Assembly: GCA_964546285.1 (NCBI GenBank)
Contig: CAZJJK010000063.1
Span: 1-18,221, forward strand
Direction: 5' to 3'
Length of the DNA: 18,221 nt
Origin: CAZJJK01 sp964546285
GTDB taxonomy: Bacteria > Spirochaetota > Spirochaetia > Treponematales > Breznakiellaceae
Made by a program: the position numbers and the translations under genes. The notes below the pieces were generated by a model. The model did no database searches, had not been told where the DNA came from, and saw nothing but the letters and a program-made list of their open reading frames with translations. This document shows, one piece after another, positions 7,278-14,320 of the stretch (positions are counted from its first letter, which is position 1; every line of letters begins with the position of its first letter).

Positions 7278-8420
7278 ATGAAGACTTATATGAATAAGAA
7301 CGGCCATCAGGCGTCTATCCTTGGCTTTTCGCTTCTTGGGCTAGTCGCCGCGTCTCTATTTTTAGCGGGCTGCGATCAAAGCCCGATTTTTTACAATATT
7401 TCTTTGGAAGAACCGCGAAAAACCGCCATCGTCGACGGTACGCCTTCAACGCCGGTCGTATTCTCCGGTAAGTTGTGGATCGCTAATGGGAAACTATACT
7501 CTAAAAGCGCCGCCGGATCTTGGACGGAAAGCGCCCCGAACAACGCGTCAAACTACGGTAAAATCCGTGAATTAGCGGCCACCAGCGTCAGATTGCACGC
7601 TCTGGCTTTTTCTGGCGACACCTTAACTACTCGCCTCTTTTATACCGATGATGGCCTTTCCTGGAGCTCGGTCGTCGCGACAAACGTTACCCTTGAAACC
7701 ATATTTTCCGCCAATAACGCCTTGTTCGTTGGCGGCCGGAGCGAGACTACCTCCAGCATTTACTATTTATCAGGTAACAATTTAGTACAGATAGCCTCCG
7801 CTGACGGCACTAGTTGCGCTCTGGTCGGCGCGGCCTATGACGGGAGCGCTTATTATTTAGCTACGGTAGGCGCCGGGATTTACAGAGGAACGGATCTTAC
7901 TACGCCTGATTTCACTCTCGCCGCCGCTCCGACTACGCTCGCTTGGGCAAACGCTCGGCTCAACGGTATATGCTCCATTGGCGGCGATATCCTCGCTGTT
8001 GGCCGCGGCTCAAAGCTTGTGTATAAACGGGCGGCTGACAGCGTTTTCAGCGCCGCCGACCTTGGCGTAAACGCCAGCGGCGCCCTAGCGCTCTGGGATT
8101 CTTCGCTTATAGACCTAACTGACGCTGATACCGATACAAACCCGGATTTGCTTTTAATAGGCGTCGCCGATGAAAGCAACGGACTTTACGGGTACAGGGA
8201 GTTGGCCTTGAGCGCGGGGCTCTTGCCCGCGACCTTCAGCTTCGTTTCTCCCGGCATCGCCGCTGCGACCAGCGTCTCCAATGCCGATAGCTTCAAAGCG
8301 ACGCTTGGCCTTGTTCCCGTGGTCCATCTTTATCAACACGACAATGGTCAGCTCTACGCGTCTACCTACCAAAAGGGTTTGTGGCTATACGATGGCTCAC
8401 GCTGGAACACGGAAGAGTAG
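7278..8420 (+). CDS. Lipoprotein with propeller-like repeats, function unknown
   Basis: The 380-residue protein begins with a basic N-terminus, a hydrophobic core (14-29) and a clear lipobox LAGC with lipidated C32, so it should be anchored in a membrane, either periplasmic or surface-facing. The body is strand-rich. It contains an Asp-box-like motif (YTDDGLSWSS, about residues 115-124) and repeated short motifs such as YLSGNNLV, YDGSAYYLATVGAGIY and LWLYDGSRWN, suggesting a beta-propeller of the sialidase/BNR fold type without evidence of enzymatic residues. The start at 7278 has GAGG about seven bases upstream; an in-frame ATG four codons later is possible. It sits nine bases after the outer-membrane barrel gene, and its TAG stop is in the same frame as the following rarA start. 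Confidence 0.75.
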   Translation: MKTYMNKNGHQASILGFSLLGLVAASLFLAGCDQSPIFYNISLEEPRKTAIVDGTPSTPVVFSGKLWIANGKLYSKSAAGSWTESAPNNASNYGKIRELAATSVRLHALAFSGDTLTTRLFYTDDGLSWSSVVATNVTLETIFSANNALFVGGRSETTSSIYYLSGNNLVQIASADGTSCALVGAAYDGSAYYLATVGAGIYRGTDLTTPDFTLAAAPTTLAWANARLNGICSIGGDILAVGRGSKLVYKRAADSVFSAADLGVNASGALALWDSSLIDLTDADTDTNPDLLLIGVADESNGLYGYRELALSAGLLPATFSFVSPGIAAATSVSNADSFKATLGLVPVVHLYQHDNGQLYASTYQKGLWLYDGSRWNTEE

Positions 8421-8429
8421 ACAGCGACC

Positions 8430-10712
8430 TTGGACGAGCTGTTCGCGGCCGCCGAGGGCTTAAACCGTTCCAGCGCGCCCTTAGCCGACAGAATGCGGCC
8501 ACAAAGCTTGGACGAAATAGTCGGCCAAGACCATATCGTGGGATCTGGGCGCTTGTTGCGGCGCTCAATTCAAGCCGACCGCCTATCCAGCGTTTTGTTT
8601 TACGGCCCGCCTGGTAGCGGCAAAACTAGTCTAGCCCGGGTTATCGCCAAAAGCACAAAAGCCCAATTTGAAAGTTTCAACGCCGTTTTAACCGGGGTTA
8701 AGGAAGTGCGGGAAGCGATAACCCGCGCCGATGAGCGTCGTCGGCTGTATGGGCGTCGAACCATCCTTTTTGTTGATGAGGTTCATCGCTGGAACAAGGC
8801 TCAGCAGGACGCTCTTCTCCCTTGGGTAGAGAACGGAACCGTGATTCTTATCGGCGCCACGACCGAAAACCCCTTTTTTGAAGTCAACAAAGCCCTTGTC
8901 AGCCGTAGTCGCGTATTTCATCTTACCAGCCTAAGCCAGGCTAATCTGATGATGGCCGCCCGCCGCGCCATCAGCGACATTGAACGCGGTTATGGGAAAT
9001 ATCGGGTGGAATTTGAGACTGGAGCGCTAGAACACCTGGTGGATGTGGCTAACGGCGATGCCAGAAGCTTGCTCAACGCCGTGGAACTGGCGGTGGAAAG
9101 TTCCGTGGAACGCTGGCCGCCGCCTGAGGGCTCGCGTATTTATATCGATCTACACGCGGCTGAAGAAAGCATTCAACGTAAAGCCCTGCTCTATGATCGC
9201 GACGGGGATTATCACTTTGACACTATCAGCGCGTTCATTAAAAGCCTGCGCGGCAGCGACCCTGACGCCGCTCTATACTGGCTGGCGAAAATGGTACGGG
9301 CCGGCGAAGACCCCTCTTATATCTTTCGCCGTATGCTGGTATCCGCCAGTGAGGACATCGGGCTAGCCGACCCTAACGCCATCGTCGTGGTTTCTTCCTG
9401 CGCCGCCGCTTTTGACCGCTTAGGCTTTCCAGAGGGGAATTTCCCACTCGCCGAAGCAGCCCTCTATCTAGCGACCGCGCCTAAATCCAATACGGCGCTG
9501 GCTTTTTTTGACGCCGCGAAAGAAGTTGAGAAGGAAGACGCGGCGGTTCCCAATCATCTGCGTGATTCCAGCCGAGACGCCGAGGCTTTCGGCCACGGCG
9601 CGGGATATATCTATCCTCATGCGTACCGCGACCATTGGGCGGCCCAGCAATACCTCCCTAAAGCTTTGAGCGGCAAGACTTTCTATAACCCGTCCATCAT
9701 GGGCTATGAAGGCCGCCTGCGCGACGAAATACTTCGCAAACGCGAAATTCAACTAGCCGTCATTTTGGATGAGGATAGTAGTGAAGCCGAGGTCTTAAGC
9801 TATAGAGCCCTCAACGGGCGCGATGAATGGCTACGTCGGCTTGATTCCAGCCGCGGCGCTCTATTTTTAGCGGATCGAGACGCTATTTTCGCCGCCTCAA
9901 CGCTTGCCCGACACCACCGTCTATTAATCGCCGGCGCGGACGACGGCCTTCTGCTCTGGGAGGCGGTACGGCGGGTGCCGGAGGGCCTGGTTCTAGGCCT
10001 AACACGCTCCGAAGCGGCGAAAAGCAAGCTAGAGCGCTATGCCGCCACCTTGGACGAACTGGAACGGCCTCTGCTGTCTGTCATCGATAGCGATGATGAC
10101 ATCGGTCTGCCAAAGCCCAAAACCGCTGAAGCCTTATCTGGAACTTCCGTTTTTGACCGCTTATTAGCCAGAGGAAGCTGGAAACGGGTACCAAGCGATC
10201 GGACCGCCTTCTTCACCGCCTTAGCCGAACGCGCCGATGAGCTTTTAGCGGCGGACGGCGCCGCCATAGTATTGTTGTTTCCGCCGGCTTTAGGGGAACG
10301 CCTCTCCCGTGTTTTAGAGCGTGAAAGCGGCGCTCCATGGAAAGGCTTGGGGCGCTTGAAGGAAGCGGAGGAAGCTTTCTTCAGCGGCGCTACGCCAACT
10401 GGTGAAGGCGCGTTAAACGCCATGGCAAGCGGCTTGGCCTGGACAGCGGAAGAATACGCGGCTGCTTTTAGGAAACGCGGTTTTTCCTGTGTCCTTACCG
10501 AAAGAAGAAATGAAGACAAACGCCTTGTAAGCGCGGCTGAGCTGGAACGTTGGTTTGATACGGAAAAATCCGCTTGGGGAAAAGCTATCGCCTCTAGTTT
10601 AGGCTCAGAGGCTTTCGCCAACTTGCATGATATACTGTTTTCTATCATAAGCCGTGGGCCGATAAGCTGGATAAGCCACGGCGTTCTTTTAGAGGCGAAA
10701 AAACCGCTATAA
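8430..10712 (+). CDS. rarA: RarA/MgsA AAA+ ATPase fused to a methyltransferase-like C-terminal domain
   Basis: RarA (MgsA, Mgs1/WRNIP1 family) is an AAA+ ATPase related to clamp loaders that acts at stalled replication forks. Residues 1-440 form a complete RarA: PLADRMRP near the N-terminus, Walker A GPPGSGKT (59-66), Walker B ILFVDEVHR with D116/E117, sensor 1 GATTENP (142-148), arginine finger region SRSR (158-161), sensor 2 GDARSLLN (209-216), then the tetramerisation domain. E. coli RarA ends near residue 447. Here about 310 more residues follow and resemble a class I methyltransferase (LLLWEAVRRVPEGLVLGL after a nucleotide-binding-like strand), the arrangement known as RarA/unknown-domain fusion in cyanobacteria. 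The SAM-binding loop reads IAGADDG and lacks the usual acidic start. The start is TTG at 8430; an in-frame TAG lies 12 bases earlier, and the next ATG would remove conserved residues. The ribosome-binding site is weak. Confidence 0.9.
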   Translation: MDELFAAAEGLNRSSAPLADRMRPQSLDEIVGQDHIVGSGRLLRRSIQADRLSSVLFYGPPGSGKTSLARVIAKSTKAQFESFNAVLTGVKEVREAITRADERRRLYGRRTILFVDEVHRWNKAQQDALLPWVENGTVILIGATTENPFFEVNKALVSRSRVFHLTSLSQANLMMAARRAISDIERGYGKYRVEFETGALEHLVDVANGDARSLLNAVELAVESSVERWPPPEGSRIYIDLHAAEESIQRKALLYDRDGDYHFDTISAFIKSLRGSDPDAALYWLAKMVRAGEDPSYIFRRMLVSASEDIGLADPNAIVVVSSCAAAFDRLGFPEGNFPLAEAALYLATAPKSNTALAFFDAAKEVEKEDAAVPNHLRDSSRDAEAFGHGAGYIYPHAYRDHWAAQQYLPKALSGKTFYNPSIMGYEGRLRDEILRKREIQLAVILDEDSSEAEVLSYRALNGRDEWLRRLDSSRGALFLADRDAIFAASTLARHHRLLIAGADDGLLLWEAVRRVPEGLVLGLTRSEAAKSKLERYAATLDELERPLLSVIDSDDDIGLPKPKTAEALSGTSVFDRLLARGSWKRVPSDRTAFFTALAERADELLAADGAAIVLLFPPALGERLSRVLERESGAPWKGLGRLKEAEEAFFSGATPTGEGALNAMASGLAWTAEEYAAAFRKRGFSCVLTERRNEDKRLVSAAELERWFDTEKSAWGKAIASSLGSEAFANLHDILFSIISRGPISWISHGVLLEAKKPL

Positions 10713-10723
10713 GGAAGTGAGAT

Positions 10724-11038
10724 ATGAGGAGAAAGGCTTTTATAATGCGCTTGAATCCGGGTATGGCAGCGGAATATCGCAAACGACATGATGAAATTTG
10801 GCCAGAACTAAAGGCGGAACTGGGTAAGGCCGGCGTTTACAATTACAGCATCTACCTTGATCGTCAATCCAATACCCTTTTCGCTTACCAAGAACTCGCC
10901 GATGACGCCGACGACGAGGAGCTTCCCAACGCTCCAGTCGTAAAGCGCTGGTGGCATATGATGAAGGATATTATGGCGACCAATCCTGATGAATCGCCTG
11001 AGAGCGAAACCTTGGAAGAAGTCTTTCACCTGGATTAG
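10724..11038 (+). CDS. rhaM: L-rhamnose mutarotase
   Basis: RhaM interconverts the alpha and beta anomers of L-rhamnose so that the isomerase is supplied with its preferred form. The length, 104 residues, equals that of the E. coli protein, and catalytic and binding residues line up: Y18, H22 in RKRHDEIWPEL, Y41 in YNYSIYLD, and the WW pair at 76-77 (KRWWHMM), followed by NPDESPESETLEEVF. The ribosome-binding site AAGGAAG (711-717 of the 10,000s) overlaps the rarA stop, so the gene is probably co-transcribed and perhaps coupled with rarA. It acts in the cytoplasm. The aldolase and isomerase genes of the same pathway follow after a 131-base gap. Confidence 0.95.
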   Translation: MRRKAFIMRLNPGMAAEYRKRHDEIWPELKAELGKAGVYNYSIYLDRQSNTLFAYQELADDADDEELPNAPVVKRWWHMMKDIMATNPDESPESETLEEVFHLD

Positions 11039-11060
11039 CGCGAAAGCCGATTTTTACGAA

Positions 11061-11070
11061 AAAGCGCTTT
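11061..11070. promoter_or_regulatory. AAAGCGCTTT palindrome, possible operator
   Basis: A perfect ten-base palindrome with a central CG lies between rhaM and the aldolase gene, 100 bases before the aldolase start. LacI-family sugar regulators often bind palindromes of this type with a central CG. The surrounding bases (11043-11070) can also form a weak, AT-rich hairpin, so a poor terminator for the upstream operon is an alternative. No regulator gene is in the window. Confidence 0.25.
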
Positions 11071-11134
11071 AAGCCCTTTCAAAAATGAGCACTTTTAAAA
11101 CGCCCCATAAGACCATCAGTTTTTGCCGTCAGTA

Positions 11135-11163
11135 TTCACGAAGCGGCGATTTCCGTTCATACT
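11135..11163 (+). promoter_or_regulatory. Candidate promoter placing transcription start at the aldolase ATG
   Basis: TTCACG (11135-11140) and CATACT (11158-11163) are separated by exactly 17 bases and each matches the sigma-70 consensus at four of six positions. The ATG begins seven bases after the -10 box, where transcription normally starts, and no Shine-Dalgarno precedes it. Together these suggest a leaderless mRNA. The hexamers are only moderate matches. Confidence 0.35.
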
Positions 11164-11169
11164 GTCCCT

Positions 11170-12336
11170 ATGAGTTTAAGAGAATTGACAAAGCTATCAC
11201 GCCGCTATGGCGCGGACGGTCGGTATGTGGCCGGGGGCGGCGGAAACAGCTCGTGGAAAAATGAAGATCAGCTCTATATAAAACGGTCCGGTATCGCTTT
11301 AGCCGACATAACGGAGGAAGGTTTCGTAAAGATGGAGCGCAAAAAACTCGCTTCCATTTGGGGAAAAACCTATCCTGAATCAAACGAGGAAAGAGAGAGC
11401 TTGGTTTTAGCCGATCTTATGGCAGCCCGGTCAAGCGGCGAGGAAAACAAGAGACCGAGCGTGGAAACCTTGCTTCATGAACTTCTGCCCTACCCCTTCG
11501 TGGTCCACACTCACCCAGCCCTGGTTAACGGCCTTTGCTGTTCGCTTGACGGCGAAAAAGCCGCCCGCGCCTTATTCGGCGATAAATTTATCTGGATACC
11601 TTCCATTGACCCCGGCTATGTCTTGGCTTTAGCCGTCAAGGAAGCGTCGGCCTTATTCCATTCACGTTATGGCCGCGACGCCGCGATAATCTTTCTCCAA
11701 AATCATGGCATCTTTGTCGCCGCGGACACGCCTATGGGTATTGATGAGGTTTATGAAGAAGTAATGGGCGCTATCGCGAACAAGGTTTCGCGTGAGCCGG
11801 ATAGGGGAAACGCGCTGACTGAATTTGGTGATTCAAAGGAGCTTGGGGAAGTTCTTGCTCGTCTGGCTGGGAAAAACGGAACAAGCGCCTTGGGCACAAA
11901 AGATAAGGCCTTTGTTTTTTTTAGGCGCGATAAAGAAATAGCTCGATTTTGCTCCGATAGGGCCACCTTTGCCCCGTTGACGTCGGCCTTTACCCCTGAC
12001 CATATAGTCTACGCGGGGCCAGCTCCGCTCTTTATTGACGCGGGGGAGCGGCCATCGGCCGGAACCGCCGTAGCGCTTATAGAGCGAGCTTGGCTGGACT
12101 ATAATGCCCAACACGGCGTTCCGCCAAAAATAGCGGCAGTCCGCGGCCTTGGTGTTTTCGGCATCGGTTTGAACGCGAAAAGCGCTACCCTAGCCCTGGA
12201 CTTGTTTTCTGACAGCATTAAGGTGGCTATCTACGCGGAAGCCTTTGGGGGGCCTCTATTCATGACGCCGGAACGTATCGCCTTCATCACTGGCTGGGAA
12301 GTAGAACACTACCGTTCCGCGATTTTAAGCGAATAA
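11170..12336 (+). CDS. RhaE-type class II aldolase (probable rhamnulose-1-phosphate aldolase), single domain
   Basis: Class II (zinc) aldolase/adducin-fold enzyme, probably cleaving L-rhamnulose-1-phosphate to dihydroxyacetone phosphate and L-lactaldehyde. The phosphate-binding loop GGGGNSS is at 22-28. The catalytic acid is likely E99 (PSVETLLHELLP), and the zinc histidines are H113 and H115 (VHTHP) and H179 (QNHGIF). The sequence resembles the aldolase half of the bifunctional aldolase/lactaldehyde dehydrogenase proteins (YuxG, RhaEW, rhizobial RhaD; close to 700 residues), not the short E. coli RhaD. At 388 residues it ends where the short-chain dehydrogenase domain would begin, so lactaldehyde must be handled by another protein. 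Substrate is inferred from the neighbouring rhaM and rhaA. No Shine-Dalgarno precedes the ATG. The rhaA gene follows after 11 bases. Confidence 0.85.
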   Translation: MSLRELTKLSRRYGADGRYVAGGGGNSSWKNEDQLYIKRSGIALADITEEGFVKMERKKLASIWGKTYPESNEERESLVLADLMAARSSGEENKRPSVETLLHELLPYPFVVHTHPALVNGLCCSLDGEKAARALFGDKFIWIPSIDPGYVLALAVKEASALFHSRYGRDAAIIFLQNHGIFVAADTPMGIDEVYEEVMGAIANKVSREPDRGNALTEFGDSKELGEVLARLAGKNGTSALGTKDKAFVFFRRDKEIARFCSDRATFAPLTSAFTPDHIVYAGPAPLFIDAGERPSAGTAVALIERAWLDYNAQHGVPPKIAAVRGLGVFGIGLNAKSATLALDLFSDSIKVAIYAEAFGGPLFMTPERIAFITGWEVEHYRSAILSE

Positions 12337-12347
12337 AGGGGATCAGT

Positions 12348-13613
12348 ATGAAACGATCAAAGAACGACATCATGGAAGCTTACGAAAAAGCTAAAGCCAT
12401 CTACGCCGCTTTGGGCGTGGACAGCGACAAAGCGATGAGCGCCGCGGCTAGTATACCGCTATCCATCCAATGCTGGCAGGGCGATGATGTCATCGGGTTT
12501 GAAAGCTCCAGCCTTTCGGGCGGGGGGATACTCGCTACCGGGAATTATCCAGGAAGGGCGCGAAACGGTGACGAGCTTAGGGCCGATGCCGAATTCGCTT
12601 TTAGCCTAATCCCCGGCGCTAAACGTTTCAACATCCACGCCATGTACGCTGAAACCAAGGGTAAACGGGTGAAGCGCGACAGCCTGGAGCCGGAGCATTT
12701 TAAAGCATGGATAGCTTGGGCGAAACGTCTTGGCATTGGGTTAGACTTCAATCCATCTTTCTTTTCCCATCCTATGGCCGATTCCGGCTATACCCTATCC
12801 AGTTCTAACGCCTCAATCCGCTCATTTTGGATACGACACGGCAAGGCGTCTCGCGCGATAGCCGCCGCGTTTGGCGACGAGCTAGGTAGCCCCGCGGTCA
12901 ACAATATTTGGATTCCGGACGGTTCTAAAGATCTGCCCGCTGACAGGGCAACGCCCCGCGCGCGCCTTTGTGAGGCCTTAGACGAAATACTAGCTCAAAC
13001 CTATCCCGCTAAAACGCTGAAGGACAGCGTGGAATCGAAATTATTCGGCATTGGTAGCGAGGCGTATGTTACGGGCTCCTACGACTTTTATGTGGCCTAC
13101 GCCAGCAAGCGCGGTCTCCGGCTCTGTCTTGATATGGGCCATTTCCATCCTACCGAGAATGTAGCCGATAAAATATCGGCCCTGCTCGTGTTTCTTCCCG
13201 GCCTTTTGCTCCATGTCAGCCGCGGTGTGCGCTGGGATTCCGATCATGTCCCGCTTTATTCCGATGAGGTACGCGAACTCTGCCATGAGCTTATCCGCCA
13301 AAACGCTCTGCCGCGTATCGATATCGCTTTGGATTTCTTTGACGCCTCAATCAACCGTTTGGCCGCGTGGACACTGGGAGCCAGGTCTGTAAAAAAAGCT
13401 CTGTTGGAGGCGCTTTTAGAGCCAATCGGCCTTATTCAGGAAGCCGAGAACAACGGTCGCTTACATGAGCGTTTAGCCCTGATGGAGGAAGCTAAGACGC
13501 TCCCCCTTACGGCGGTTTGGGATCGATATTGTCTGGATCAAAATGTGCCTCTTAGCGTCGATTGGCTGGAAGATATCGCCGCTTATGAAGCTAAAATCCT
13601 TCGAGCTCGCTAA
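12348..13613 (+). CDS. rhaA: L-rhamnose isomerase
   Basis: RhaA converts L-rhamnose to L-rhamnulose in the cytoplasm, using two divalent metals. The 421-residue length is normal. The metal ligands known from E. coli (E234, D267, H294, D302, D304, D334) are all present at a constant offset of five: E229 (VESKLFG), D262 (CLDMGHFHP), H289 (LHVSRG), D297 and D299 (WDSDH) and D329 (ALDFFD). The start ATG has AAGGGG upstream. The gene follows the aldolase by 11 bases and overlaps the next gene by one base (TAATG). A rhamnulokinase gene would be expected beside it but is missing from this window. Confidence 0.97.
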   Translation: MKRSKNDIMEAYEKAKAIYAALGVDSDKAMSAAASIPLSIQCWQGDDVIGFESSSLSGGGILATGNYPGRARNGDELRADAEFAFSLIPGAKRFNIHAMYAETKGKRVKRDSLEPEHFKAWIAWAKRLGIGLDFNPSFFSHPMADSGYTLSSSNASIRSFWIRHGKASRAIAAAFGDELGSPAVNNIWIPDGSKDLPADRATPRARLCEALDEILAQTYPAKTLKDSVESKLFGIGSEAYVTGSYDFYVAYASKRGLRLCLDMGHFHPTENVADKISALLVFLPGLLLHVSRGVRWDSDHVPLYSDEVRELCHELIRQNALPRIDIALDFFDASINRLAAWTLGARSVKKALLEALLEPIGLIQEAENNGRLHERLALMEEAKTLPLTAVWDRYCLDQNVPLSVDWLEDIAAYEAKILRAR

Positions 13614-14206
13614 TGACTATCTGGCTGGCTTCCGGAAACGCGCATAAAAAACGGGAAGTCCAACAGATTTTCCAAGCCCAGCTTATCCGCTCGCCGGACG
13701 AGTTGGGCCTTGACTTTAACCCGGAAGAAACCGGGCAAAGTTTTCTGGAAAACGCCCTAATCAAGGCCCGCGCCCTCTTCGCCTTGGTGCGCGAACCTGT
13801 ACTCGCCGATGATTCCGGGCTCTGCGTTGACGCCTTGGACGGCAGGCCGGGCCTTTTCTCAGCGCGCTACGGCGCTGAAAATGGCCAAAAGCTGGATATG
13901 GCCGAAAGAAACCGGCTACTTTTAGCCGAATTGGGCGACGCTGACAACAGACGCGCGCGTTTTATCTGCTCTATGGTTTTATTGCTATCCTCCAGTCGGT
14001 TTTACGCTGTTCAAGAAAGCCTTGAAGGGCTCCTGATAAAGGAAAGCCGCGGGAAGGGCGGTTTTGGCTATGATCCCATCGTTTATCTACCGGAATACGG
14101 CTGTACGGTCGCGGAACTGGACGAAAATACGAAAAACACTATAAGTCATAGGGGAAAGGCTGGTGCGGCCATCGCCGCCATGATCGCGGCTCCGCGTAAC
14201 ACGTAG
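13613..14206 (+). CDS. rdgB: XTP/dITP diphosphatase (RdgB/HAM1 family)
   Basis: This house-cleaning enzyme hydrolyses XTP, ITP and dITP to monophosphates and keeps deaminated purines out of nucleic acids. The 197-residue protein shows the full family signature: ASGNAHKKREV at the N-terminus, ETGQSFLENALIKARA (39-54), the catalytic/metal stretch LADDSGLCVDAL with D66/D67, GRPGLFSARYG, GKGGFGYDP, and the C-terminal LDENTKNTISHRGKA. The ATG shares its A with the last base of the rhaA stop (TAATG). There is no strong Shine-Dalgarno, so it is probably translated by reinitiation after rhaA. The pairing with a sugar isomerase has no obvious biochemical logic. After its stop comes a 114-base gap with a repeat copy and a hairpin. 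Confidence 0.95.
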   Translation: MTIWLASGNAHKKREVQQIFQAQLIRSPDELGLDFNPEETGQSFLENALIKARALFALVREPVLADDSGLCVDALDGRPGLFSARYGAENGQKLDMAERNRLLLAELGDADNRRARFICSMVLLLSSSRFYAVQESLEGLLIKESRGKGGFGYDPIVYLPEYGCTVAELDENTKNTISHRGKAGAAIAAMIAAPRNT

Positions 14207-14227
14207 TTTTGGCAGAAATTCAATTAT

Positions 14228-14245
14228 CAAAGCTTCGAGACACTA
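14228..14245 (+). repeat. Intergenic 18-base word, copy 2
   Basis: CAAAGCTTCGAGACACTA differs from the copy at 61-78 at only two positions. It begins 22 bases after the pyrophosphatase stop and 93 bases before the adenylate kinase start. Confidence 0.4.
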
Positions 14246-14260
14246 TGCGGCTATTGCGCG

Positions 14261-14305
14261 GACGCCGCCGCTCCGGCTACGATAGCGGTAGCGGCTGACG
14301 CCGCC
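14261..14305 (+). promoter_or_regulatory. Hairpin bracketed by GACGCCGCC direct repeats in the adk leader
   Basis: The arms GCCGCT (14267-14272) and AGCGGC (14290-14295) enclose an inner stem GCTA/TAGC with a CGA loop, leaving a small three-by-three internal loop. The nine-base direct repeat GACGCCGCC occurs at 14261-14269 and 14297-14305 around it. There is no T-run, so this is not a standard terminator. It lies 15 bases before the adk start, just ahead of the GGAGG at 14310-14314, and might influence adk translation. Confidence 0.35.
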
Positions 14306-14320
14306 AAACGGAGGTTACGC

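Noticed and set aside
11043..11070. Hairpin with a TTTTT/AAAAA core after rhaM
   Set aside because: The stem is AT-rich with mismatches and not followed by a T tract, so it is not a convincing terminator; only the palindrome inside it was kept as a feature.
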